Assembly (NCBI GenBank): GCA_030614035.1
Contig: JAUWKW010000059.1
Span: 1 to 7,660 of the forward strand
Length of the DNA stretch: 7,660 nucleotides
Reading direction: 5' to 3'
DNA from: Chromatiales bacterium
Lineage (GTDB): Bacteria > Pseudomonadota > Gammaproteobacteria > Steroidobacterales > GCA-2729495
The notes beneath the pieces were generated by a model that did no database searches, was not told where the DNA came from, and worked only from the letters and a program-made list of their open reading frames with translations. The first letter of the stretch is position 1. Each line of letters begins with the position of its first letter. Below, in pieces: positions 1 through 6,347 of this stretch. The position numbers and the translations under genes are program-made.

Positions 1-941
1 CCGAGTTGGGTGAACGGCGCGAATACTGCAGAACGGGTTCCGACCCCTACCTTTGCATGGCCATGGCACGAATCCAGCCAGGCTTTGAGACGCTGCCCAT
101 CGCTGAGTCCGGAGTGCATGACAACCACAGGTGCGTCGACCCGACGCCGGAAGCGATCCACCAATTGTGGCGTGAGCCCTATCTCCGGCACCAGCACCAG
201 CACCTGGCGACCCGCGCTAATCTGTCGCTGAATAAGGCCCAGGTACACTTCGGTTTTGCCACTGCCGGTAACGCCTTCAAGCAGGTAAGCCCGGAATCCC
301 TGATCCTGCACTTCGTTCAGCGCCGCCGCCTGTGCCTCATTCAGTCGCGGCGGCTGCTCGAGCGTGGCGCGGGATTCGTCCGGCAGACCTTCCTCCTGGA
401 TCAACCAGCCCTTGTGCTCCAGCGCCGTGGCGATCCGTTGCCAGCCGGTTGTAAGCTTGCGCATTTCGCTGCGGGTCAAGCCCGCCGGCGCCGTTGCAAC
501 GGCGCGCAAAACCTTCGCTTGGGCCGGGGCGCGTGAGGCCAGAGTAATCGGGTCTGTATCACGTCCTGGGGCGGTGATTCGCCAGCGAATGTCCTTTTCC
601 GGAACGGCTCGCCCACCACGTCTCAACACCGCCGGCAGCGCGGCAGCAATCACCTCACCGAGCGGGTGTTGATAGTAGCTGGCGCTCCACTCCAACAAGC
701 TCATAAGCTCGGCGTCCAGCAACGGCTGGTCATCCAGAATCTCAAGCGCCCGACGCAGTCGGGTACGCGGTAAGGTCGTGGACTGCGTTACCGCGGCAAC
801 GACCCCGGTGCGTTGCGAACTGCCGAACGGGACGCGCACGCGTTGGCCGGGGCGCGGAGTTATATCACCGGCTGGTAGATAATCGAACAGGTGTGTAACC
901 GGCGTGCTCAGTGCAACCTTAATTATTGAATCCCTGTTCAC
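1..941 (-). CDS. priA: Primosomal protein N' (replication restart helicase PriA), N-terminal part
   Basis: PriA is the 3'-5' DNA helicase that recognises stalled forks and D-loops and starts primosome reassembly. The visible 313 residues begin at a GTG (941-939) and read VNRDSIIKVALSTPVTHLFDY, a typical start of the 3'-DNA-binding domain. This is followed by GQRVRVPFG and the WSASYYQHPLGEV segment typical of the family. A winged-helix-like segment follows. The helicase domain then opens with the Walker A motif GVTGSGKTEVYL, followed by the motif Ia region LVLVPEIGLTPQLVDRF and then HSGLSDGQRLKAW and VGVGTRSAVFAPF. The gene runs off the left edge before the DEAH-type box, the zinc-binding cysteines and the C-terminal helicase motifs. 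No in-frame alternative start lies just upstream of the GTG, and its ribosome binding site is weak. Identification is near certain; only the exact start is open. Confidence 0.96.
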   Translation of the reverse strand, partial: MNRDSIIKVALSTPVTHLFDYLPAGDITPRPGQRVRVPFGSSQRTGVVAAVTQSTTLPRTRLRRALEILDDQPLLDAELMSLLEWSASYYQHPLGEVIAAALPAVLRRGGRAVPEKDIRWRITAPGRDTDPITLASRAPAQAKVLRAVATAPAGLTRSEMRKLTTGWQRIATALEHKGWLIQEEGLPDESRATLEQPPRLNEAQAAALNEVQDQGFRAYLLEGVTGSGKTEVYLGLIQRQISAGRQVLVLVPEIGLTPQLVDRFRRRVDAPVVVMHSGLSDGQRLKAWLDSCHGHAKVGVGTRSAVFAPFTQL

Positions 942-982
942 TGTGCCACCGTCGTTGGTCCGCCTGGACCGGGGACCGGCAG

Positions 983-1005
983 TTGTCCACAAAATCTGTG
1001 GATAA
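983..1005. promoter_or_regulatory. Inverted pair of DnaA-box-like sequences
   Basis: TTGTCCACA (983-991) and TGTGGATAA (997-1005) face each other across five bases. The second is a perfect match to the DnaA box TTATCCACA on the minus strand. The first differs from that consensus at one base. A weaker third copy, TGTGGGTTT, follows at 1009-1017. DnaA boxes bind the initiator protein DnaA and occur at oriC and at DnaA-regulated promoters. Here the pair starts about 40 bases upstream of the priA start codon, so it could regulate priA or titrate DnaA. Binding itself is inferred. Confidence 0.6.
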
Positions 1006-1077
1006 CTCTGTGGGTTTTTTGGGGCAAAGGACGCTGGAACCGCAAGACTGCAACAACTCCTTCAACTTGCGCAAAAA

Positions 1078-1105
1078 TTGATCGGAGTGAGTTTATCTAT
1101 ATAAA
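1078..1105 (+). promoter_or_regulatory. Candidate sigma70-type promoter upstream of the sigma-factor cluster
   Basis: TTGATC (1078-1083) and TATAAA (1100-1105) are separated by 16 bases and lie in the most AT-rich part of the intergenic region. They match the TTGACA and TATAAT consensus at 4 and 5 of 6 positions. If used, the promoter would give a long leader of more than 300 bases before the sigma-factor ATG. An AT-rich stretch makes chance matches more likely, so this is tentative. Confidence 0.35.
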
Positions 1106-1428
1106 TCAATACTTTGTTATAGCCCTATAAAGCGGTCTCGCTGCAGTACCCCGTAACCCTGTAAGCAGACCGAAGCATTGTGCATAAGTCCGGACATGGG
1201 CTTAGATCGTGTCAACCGCAAGCATGCCGGATCGTTATATTGCCTGATTGCCCGTGCAAAAGCTCAAGTGTGTGCGGGCGAAGGGTCGACTACGGTCGGT
1301 ACCGCGGTTCCCACTGGAACCGCCCGATATATGCAATTCGAGGTGCGGGGTTGACGGCAGTAAGTCTATATTGGCGGTCGGGCGGAACTGCCAGGCAACG
1401 GGAGGAGGCTCTGGACCACAGTGATTCA

Positions 1429-1953
1429 ATGGAAGCATTTCTCGCCGAGGTTGAACGCCGGGCCTTTCACATTGCCAGAATAGCAATTGGTGATGCGGAT
1501 GAGGCTCTGGACATCGTGCAGGACGCAATGATCAAACTGGTGCGACGCTATGCGACCCGGCCACCCGCTGAATGGCGGCCGTTGTTTTATCGCATACTCC
1601 GCAACCGGATTGTGGACCAGCAGCGCCGGCAGGCCGTCAGAAACCGCGTCATGGCGTGGTCGCCGCGGGGACAGCCCGATGAAGACGACTTTGACCCGAT
1701 TGCCGTCGCTCCCGCCCACGAGTCCGTCGAACCCGAGCATCAGGTCGAGACCGGACAGACAATGTCAGCGCTGGAAGCAGCCGTCGAGGCGCTTCCGGCA
1801 CGCCAGCAACAGGCGTTTTTGCTTCGCACTGTCGAGGGCCTGGACGTTGCTGACACCGCACATATCATGGGCTGTTCGCAGGGTAGCGTGAAGACGCATT
1901 TATCCAGGGCCGTACATCGGCTGCGGTCAGCATTGGGAGAACAATGGCCGTGA
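1429..1953 (+). CDS. ECF-type RNA polymerase sigma factor
   Basis: This 174-residue protein has the two-domain layout of an extracytoplasmic-function sigma factor. Residues about 3-70 form the sigma2 domain, with FLAEVERRAF, the core-binding DIVQDAMIKLVRR (28-40) and RPLFYRILRNRIVDQQRR for -10 recognition. A variable acidic linker (about 78-110) follows. Residues about 114-168 form sigma4, with LEAAVEALPARQQQAFLLR and a helix-turn-helix containing GCSQGSVKTHLSRA (148-161) that should read the -35 element. The ATG at 1429 is chosen because it places MEAFLAEVERRAF at the N terminus, as in relatives. Its odd point is that the nearest good Shine-Dalgarno sequence is 20 bases upstream, and the open frame extends back to 1180. 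The gene overlaps the next one by ten bases, which implies translational coupling. Promoter targets are unknown; autoregulation is possible. Confidence 0.92.
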   Translation: MEAFLAEVERRAFHIARIAIGDADEALDIVQDAMIKLVRRYATRPPAEWRPLFYRILRNRIVDQQRRQAVRNRVMAWSPRGQPDEDDFDPIAVAPAHESVEPEHQVETGQTMSALEAAVEALPARQQQAFLLRTVEGLDVADTAHIMGCSQGSVKTHLSRAVHRLRSALGEQWP

Positions 1954-2393
1954 AACGAACCGATCAACCAATGTCGGCTGCAGATGAGCACTTTGTCGAG
2001 CAGGCGGGCCGCATGCTGCGTGACGGCGCCCAGGCGCTGGATGCCAGCACCCGGTCACGACTGAACCGGAACCGGCAAAAAGCGTTACTGGAATTACGCG
2101 AGCGCAGCCCGATGCGGCGCTGGATTGCTGATCAGTGGGTTCCCGCTGTTGGCGCCGCTATGGTCGCGCTGCTGGTCGCAGGGCTTTGGTTTGGTGTCGG
2201 TACGCAGACCGGAAGGGAAACAAATTCCCGGCAGACCACGGTTGCGCCGACGGATCCTGGTGAGCTGTTAGACCTGGACGTGTTGTTGGCGGATGAGAGC
2301 CTGGAAATGATTGAGGAGCTGGAATTCTACTTGTGGATGGATGCTGAATTGACCCCGGAACAGTTACAGGCCGAGTTGGAGGCGACAGGTTAA
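1944..2393 (+). CDS. Single-pass membrane protein, DUF3619-like, possible sigma-factor partner
   Basis: The predicted 149-residue protein has a charged N-terminal region of about 64 residues containing LDASTRSRLNRNRQKALLEL, one hydrophobic segment at 65-85 (WVPAVGAAMVALLVAGLWFG), and an acidic C-terminal tail ending with LLADESLEMIEELEFYLWMD and LTPEQLQAELE. This topology puts the N terminus in the cytoplasm and the tail in the periplasm. Size, topology and position directly after a sigma factor and before a DUF3106 gene resemble the DUF3619 family. It has no HxxxCxxC zinc motif, so it is not a classical ZAS-type anti-sigma factor. A role in restraining or sensing for the sigma factor is inferred from position only. 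A GGGAG sequence lies four bases before the ATG at 1944. An in-frame ATG at 1971, giving MSAADEHFVEQ, is an alternative start. Confidence 0.8.
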   Translation: MAVKRTDQPMSAADEHFVEQAGRMLRDGAQALDASTRSRLNRNRQKALLELRERSPMRRWIADQWVPAVGAAMVALLVAGLWFGVGTQTGRETNSRQTTVAPTDPGELLDLDVLLADESLEMIEELEFYLWMDAELTPEQLQAELEATG

Positions 2394-2421
2394 CGGTCCG
2401 CTCGCCGGATAGCGCACAAGC

Positions 2422-2661
2422 ATGGGTATTCTGCGTGAAACATTGCTCGGAACGCTGTTGTGCGGCGCATTTGCGATGAACGTCACTGCTGATGAGCCCG
2501 AACAACCGGGCGCGGATTTACTGGAATTTCTTGGGACGTGGGAAGACGACGACGGCCAATGGGAATTGTTTGTGGACATTGGGAGCGATAGTGCCGACAC
2601 CGATGGCCAACTTGAAGTCGGACGTGCGGCTAACCGTGATGTGGGATCGGATTATGAATAA
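2422..2661 (+). CDS. Small acidic exported protein of the sigma/DUF3106 cluster
   Basis: This 79-residue product starts with MGILRETLLGTLLCGAFAMN, a positively charged and then hydrophobic segment that fits a signal peptide, with likely cleavage after VTA (residue 23). The mature part would be about 55 residues with 18 Asp/Glu and only 2 Arg, no Lys, and a central motif LLEFLGTWEDDDGQWELF (33-50). Small proteins with an L-L-E-F-L-G-x-W/F-type motif occur at this position in related clusters; no function is known to me. The Cys at 14 sits in LLCG, a poor lipobox, so lipidation is unlikely. The gene begins 28 bases after the membrane-protein gene without a clear ribosome binding site and overlaps the DUF3106 gene by eight bases. 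Confidence 0.75.
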   Translation: MGILRETLLGTLLCGAFAMNVTADEPEQPGADLLEFLGTWEDDDGQWELFVDIGSDSADTDGQLEVGRAANRDVGSDYE

Positions 2662-3283
2662 GTTCAGGACACACAGCGTCATCATGTTACTGGCCGCCTG
2701 GTTGCCGGTATCGGCAGCCCACGCCCAGCAAGAGGCGCTGCAGTGGAAGGATTTGACCGTCGAACAGCAGCAAGTGTTGACGGGGTTCGGGGAAGAATGG
2801 GATCAGCTGGATACACAGCGGCAGAACCGCTTAGCCCGGGGAGCGGAGCGCTGGTCACGTATGTCATCTGACCAGAAAGGTCAGGCCCAGGCTCGATTCA
2901 ACCGTTGGGAGCAGTATTCACCGGAACAACGTGCAAACATCCGCCAGCAATACCAGGTGTATCGTGAAATGCAGCCGGAAGATCAGCGCCGGGTCCAAGA
3001 GAATTTCCAGCGTTTCCGTAACCTTTCACCAGAGCGCCAGGAACAAATGCGCAACGGCTGGAGCGATTTGTCACCGGATCAGCGCCAGCAACTGCAGCGG
3101 CGCATGGAATCCTGGCGGCAACTCTCTCCGGAGCAACGCAAACAGCGAATGGACGCTTTGCAACAAATGACGCCGCAACAGCGCCAGCAAATGCAACGGC
3201 GGCTGCGGGAAAACGCCGGCAACGGCGGATACCAGGGCCGCAGCGGTAACGGTACGGATCGTACTCAGGGCAACAGGGATTAA
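2654..3283 (+). CDS. Exported Gln/Arg-rich DUF3106 repeat protein
   Basis: The 209-residue product begins with a signal peptide (1-24, ending in SAAHA before QQ). The mature protein consists almost entirely of degenerate helical repeats of the form (L/M/Y)-(S/T)-P-(E/D/Q)-Q-R followed by a helix and an aromatic residue. Repeat starts fall near residues 34, 53, 70, 88, 106, 124, 139, 157 and 172, mostly 18 apart with some units of 15. Gln makes up about a fifth of the mature chain and Arg is the main charge. The tail (185-209) is Gly/Asn/Arg-rich and probably disordered. This is the DUF3106 pattern; its function is unknown, and a periplasmic location is likely. The ATG at 2654 is preferred because it gives a clean signal peptide with GGGA seven bases upstream; an ATG at 2639 is possible. 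The reading frame is open further upstream, but that part overlaps the preceding gene. Confidence 0.88.
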   Translation: MNKFRTHSVIMLLAAWLPVSAAHAQQEALQWKDLTVEQQQVLTGFGEEWDQLDTQRQNRLARGAERWSRMSSDQKGQAQARFNRWEQYSPEQRANIRQQYQVYREMQPEDQRRVQENFQRFRNLSPERQEQMRNGWSDLSPDQRQQLQRRMESWRQLSPEQRKQRMDALQQMTPQQRQQMQRRLRENAGNGGYQGRSGNGTDRTQGNRD

Positions 3284-3288
3284 TCCGG

Positions 3289-3305
3289 CGGGCCGAACTG
3301 GTCCG
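3289..3305. terminator. Weak hairpin between convergent genes
   Basis: CGGGCC (3289-3294) can pair with GGTCCG (3300-3305) across a five-base loop, giving six pairs including one G-U. It lies in the 29-base gap between the convergent DUF3106 and pntB genes, where a shared terminator would be expected. No T-run follows on either strand, so rho-independent termination is doubtful. Confidence 0.25.
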
Positions 3306-3312
3306 ACGCTTG

Positions 3313-4704
3313 CTATAGCTCCTTGATAGCCTGAATCAGGGCAGCCGCCATCGCCTGACCATCCCCGTACAGCATGCGCGTGTTGTCGAGATAAAACAGG
3401 ACGTTCTCGATGCCTGAGAAGCCCGCTCCCTGGCCTCGCTTGATCACGATTGCGTTTTTCGCTTTGTCCGCATTCAGAATTGGCATGCCGTAAATGGGAC
3501 TGGACGGATCAGAGCGAGCGACCGGATTGACGACATCGTTAGCACCAATGATCAGTGCTACATCGGCACTTTCAAATTCGGCATTGATCTCGTCTTCGTC
3601 GTAAATCAAATCGTATGGAACCCCGGCTTCGGCGAGCAGCACGTTCATGTGACCTGGCATTCTGCCCGCAACCGGGTGTATCGCGAATTTGACCTTGACG
3701 CCGCGATCCAGCAACAACTGGCACAGCTCCCAAACTTTGTGTTGCGCATGGGCAACTGCCATGCCGTACCCGGGCACGATCAGTACCTTGTTTGCAAATG
3801 CCATCATGATGCCCGCGTCGGTTGCCTCAATCGGTTTCAGGCTGCCGGTCGTTTCGGAATCTGTGGCTACCGTATCCCCAAATCCGCTGAACAGTACGTT
3901 GGCAAGCGAACGGTTCATCGCCTTAGCCATTAATTGAGTCAGCAAGGTACCGGCGGACCCTACGACGATTCCGGCAATAATCATCGCTTCGTTGCCGAGC
4001 ACGAAACCCTCAAACGCCACGGCGAGTCCGGTCAGGGCGTTATACAGCGATATAACGACCGGCATGTCGGCCCCGCCGATCGGAAGGGTCATCGTGACGC
4101 CGAGAATCAACGCTACAAGAAAAAACTGCAAAACCGTTGACGGGTCACCGGTAGCCCCCAGAACCAGGACACTGCCGAGAAATATTCCAATGGCGAGAAT
4201 TCCTGAGTTCACGAAGTTCTGTCCGCGGAAGCGGAACGATCGTTTTATGAGGCCCTGCAATTTGCCGAAGGCGATCAAGCTTCCCGAAAACGAGATGGAA
4301 CCGATCAGTCCGCCCAGAACAGCGAGCACCATGAATGTCGGTGAGTGCTCCGTGTCATTCAGCAGCTCGACTGCGGCGATGGCCGCAGCAGCGCCGCCAC
4401 CCATGCCGTTGTATAGCGCGATCATCTGCGGCATGTCGGTCATGGCTACGCGCCTTCCGGTAATCCATGCCAGCATGCCGCCGATAAATATCGCCGTGGT
4501 CATCAGTCCATAGTTCTGCATTCCCGGGTACAGAAATGTGACCAGCGTCGCCACGACCATACCGACGCCGGCCCAGACGATCCCGCCGCGGGCAGTGACT
4601 GGCGAGCTCATTTGCTTTAGCCCGATAATGAACAACGCGGCCGCGACGAAGTAGCTGATCTTGATTGCCAGATCAGCCGTGCCGGCAGAGAGAATTTCAC
4701 TCAC
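3313..4704 (-). CDS. pntB: NAD(P) transhydrogenase subunit beta
   Basis: This is the beta subunit (463 residues, close to the 462 of E. coli PntB) of the proton-translocating transhydrogenase in the inner membrane. Residues about 1-265 form the membrane domain of several helices, including MTDMPQMIALYNGMGGGAAA (88-107) and GGADMPVVISLYN (210-222). Asp213 and Asn222 fall at the E. coli numbers of important channel residues, while the E. coli His91 position is Asn99 here. Residues about 290-463 form the NADP(H)-binding domain III, with the fold motif GYGMAVAHAQ (312-321), IGANDVVNP (386-394) and KRGQGAGFSGIENVLFY (422-438). It starts with GTG, overlaps the stop of pntAB by four bases (GTGA), and has GGGAG eight bases upstream. 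It is the last gene of the operon. Confidence 0.97.
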   Translation of the reverse strand: MSEILSAGTADLAIKISYFVAAALFIIGLKQMSSPVTARGGIVWAGVGMVVATLVTFLYPGMQNYGLMTTAIFIGGMLAWITGRRVAMTDMPQMIALYNGMGGGAAAAIAAVELLNDTEHSPTFMVLAVLGGLIGSISFSGSLIAFGKLQGLIKRSFRFRGQNFVNSGILAIGIFLGSVLVLGATGDPSTVLQFFLVALILGVTMTLPIGGADMPVVISLYNALTGLAVAFEGFVLGNEAMIIAGIVVGSAGTLLTQLMAKAMNRSLANVLFSGFGDTVATDSETTGSLKPIEATDAGIMMAFANKVLIVPGYGMAVAHAQHKVWELCQLLLDRGVKVKFAIHPVAGRMPGHMNVLLAEAGVPYDLIYDEDEINAEFESADVALIIGANDVVNPVARSDPSSPIYGMPILNADKAKNAIVIKRGQGAGFSGIENVLFYLDNTRMLYGDGQAMAAALIQAIKEL

Positions 4705-4994
4705 TCAGTCTTCTCCCGGCTCGACCTGAACATCTCCAGCATGCGTTCGGTAACGACGTAACCGCCGACAGCGTTCCCGGCCGCGAGTACCACACCGATA
4801 AAGCCGATCGTTGTCTCCAGTGGGGTGTCGGCTCGCCCCCACGCACCCATCGCGCCGACCAGCACGAGTCCGTGGACAAAATTCGAGCCGGACATCAGCG
4901 GCGTGTGCAGGATTGACGGTACTTTCGCAATGACTTCGTAGCCAGTGAAGGCGGCCAGCATGACGATATAAAGAGCAATAAAGCCGTCGATCAT
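4701..4994 (-). CDS. pntAB: NAD(P) transhydrogenase subunit alpha part 2 (membrane part)
   Basis: The 97-residue protein corresponds to the C-terminal membrane segment of the long E. coli PntA, encoded here as a separate polypeptide. It has about three hydrophobic helices and the conserved family stretch HTPLMSGSNFVHGLVLVGAM (30-49). It joins PntB to form the proton channel. His41 within that stretch is of interest because PntB lacks the E. coli channel histidine. The ATG overlaps the pntAA stop codon by one base (TGATG), with GAGGGG eight bases upstream. Its own stop overlaps the pntB start. Three coupled genes imply equal production of the subunits. Confidence 0.95.
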   Translation of the reverse strand: MIDGFIALYIVMLAAFTGYEVIAKVPSILHTPLMSGSNFVHGLVLVGAMGAWGRADTPLETTIGFIGVVLAAGNAVGGYVVTERMLEMFRSSREKTE

Positions 4995-6154
4995 CAGTCG
5001 TTCCCCTCGTTACCGTGCTCCGTGACCGGCATGCGCCGGGTGGCCTGCCCGGTTGCCTCGTGCCGGACAATGCCGTTGTGGGTCAATACCGCGCCGGCAA
5101 ATACTTCGTCCTTCCAGTCGATGACGAGCCCACCATCGGTAATGGCTGGTTGTAGGAAATTAAACAGATTACGTGCATACATTTCGCTCGCATGAGTCGG
5201 AACCTGCGCCGGCAGGTTGACCGGCCCCAGGATCGACACTTCGTTATGCACGACGGTCTCGCCGGCGACGGTCAACTCGCAGTTGCCACCGGTTTCAGCC
5301 GCGAGATCCAGAATCACTGCGCCGTGTTTCATCCTTTCCACCGCGGCCCGGCTGATGATTCTCGGCGCCGGGCGCCCGGGTACGGAGGCGGTCGTGATGA
5401 CTACGTCAGCATTGGCGATACGTTTATCGAGAATTTCCTGTTGTTGCACGCGTTCTTCATCGGTCAGTTCGCGCGCATAGCCGCCCGCACCTTCGGCCGA
5501 TATCCCGGTATTGACGAACTTGGCACCAAGCGATTCAACCTGTTCACGGGTTTCGCTGCGAACGTCGAACCCCTCGACAACTGCACCTAGTCGATGGGCT
5601 GTGGCGATGGCCTGCAAGCCAGCGACACCAGCTCCAATGACCAGGAACTGTGCCGGTCGTATCGTACCGGCGGCCGTGGTAAGCATCGGCACGAACTTGT
5701 CCAGCTCATTCGCTGCAATCAGGACCGCCTTGTAGCCGGCGATGGATGCCTGGGACGAAAGAGCGTCCATCGATTGCGCCCGCGAAATTCGTGGCACCAG
5801 TTCCATTGCAAAGCTGGTGATCCGGTTCGCACAGAGTGCCTCGATCATTTGTTCCTGCTGCAGCGGCTGCAAAAACCCGACGACGACGGCTCCGGATTTG
5901 AGTGATGCCACCGTGGCAGGCGCTGGCGGGTGGACCGTCAGTAGCACATCGGCGTCAGATAGTATCGATGCCGCGTCGTCCAGGATTGCGGCGCCTTCAT
6001 AGGCAGTATCCGGCATTCGCGCAGCCAGGCCAGCGCCAGTCTGGATGCGCACCGTCGCCCCGAGTGCGTGCAATTTTTTGACGACTTCTGGCACCAGCGC
6101 CACCCGAGTCTTCTCTAGCGTGGACTCGTTTAGCACGCCAATCGTCAGCGGCAT
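4994..6154 (-). CDS. pntAA: NAD(P) transhydrogenase subunit alpha part 1 (NAD-binding)
   Basis: This is the soluble NAD(H)-binding domain I (386 residues), which delivers hydride to NADP+ held by PntB on the cytoplasmic face of the membrane. It starts MPLTIGVLNES. It contains ELVPRISRAQSMDALSSQA (118-136) with the region of the conserved RQD-type loop, the Rossmann motif GAGVAG (174-179) with Asp197 after the second strand for the ribose of NAD, the mobile-loop segment near 220-235, and LAAETGGNCE (284-293). The start at 6154 is chosen because GGAG lies six bases upstream and the N terminus then matches the family. The frame is open to an ATG at 6202, but the 16 extra residues do not look homologous. 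The protein lacks the membrane helices of long-form PntA, which are supplied by pntAB. It is the first gene of the operon. Confidence 0.96.
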   Translation of the reverse strand: MPLTIGVLNESTLEKTRVALVPEVVKKLHALGATVRIQTGAGLAARMPDTAYEGAAILDDAASILSDADVLLTVHPPAPATVASLKSGAVVVGFLQPLQQEQMIEALCANRITSFAMELVPRISRAQSMDALSSQASIAGYKAVLIAANELDKFVPMLTTAAGTIRPAQFLVIGAGVAGLQAIATAHRLGAVVEGFDVRSETREQVESLGAKFVNTGISAEGAGGYARELTDEERVQQQEILDKRIANADVVITTASVPGRPAPRIISRAAVERMKHGAVILDLAAETGGNCELTVAGETVVHNEVSILGPVNLPAQVPTHASEMYARNLFNFLQPAITDGGLVIDWKDEVFAGAVLTHNGIVRHEATGQATRRMPVTEHGNEGND

Positions 6155-6347
6155 GGCATTCTCCGTGATATTGGTCTGACAGCGGTTAGCGGGGGTCGCC
6201 ACCGGGGCTGGTCAGAACCACTGGCCTCAGAAGGCGGCACATGATGACACATTGAAAAAATGCCGTAAATTGGACCCTGTACATTTGATTTTTCTGACAG
6301 AGCCTGCATCATAGCCGTAGGCAGACGATTGGCTGTTTGTGGTTCTA
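6155..6347. promoter_or_regulatory. Divergent intergenic region between pntAA and the HNH gene
   Basis: This gap of just under 200 bases must carry the promoter for the leftward pnt operon and probably that of the rightward HNH gene. The part from about 6248 to 6300 is AT-rich. On the plus strand, TTGATT (6285-6290) and CATCAT (6307-6312) are 16 bases apart and form a weak candidate promoter for the HNH gene. On the minus strand, TATGAT (6313-6308) resembles a -10 element but has no matching -35. Neither is convincing on its own. Confidence 0.4.

Larger units (their letters stand above)
942..1428. other. Intergenic region between divergent priA and sigma-factor genes
   Basis: This stretch of almost 490 bases lies between two divergently oriented genes. 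It holds the DnaA-box-like inverted pair (983-1005), an AT-rich stretch at about 1071-1130 (17 G/C of 60 bases, counted by hand) with a possible promoter, and a strong Shine-Dalgarno-like sequence at 1400-1408. The sigma-factor reading frame stays open upstream to an ATG at 1180. The residues it would add (rich in Cys, Gly and Arg) do not resemble a sigma-factor N terminus, so 1180-1428 is treated as leader. No RNA gene was recognised. Confidence 0.7.

Noticed and set aside
188..207. Short CCAGCA repeats inside priA
   Set aside because: They encode the alternating Leu-Val strand of helicase motif Ia and are explained by coding.
1351..1372. TTGACG with TATATT as a promoter close to the sigma gene
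   Set aside because: The spacing is only 10 bases, too short for a sigma70 promoter.
1180..1428. Long N-terminal extension of the sigma factor from the ATG at 1180
   Set aside because: The extra 83 residues are not like sigma-factor N termini, and the core sigma2 domain starts right after the ATG at 1429.
3277..3286. Perfect 10-base palindrome GGATTAATCC over the DUF3106 stop codon
   Set aside because: It is short, has no second copy nearby, and could occur by chance.
3992..4513. 173-codon open frame antisense to pntB
   Set aside because: Its sequence mirrors the pntB membrane helices and shows no features of its own.
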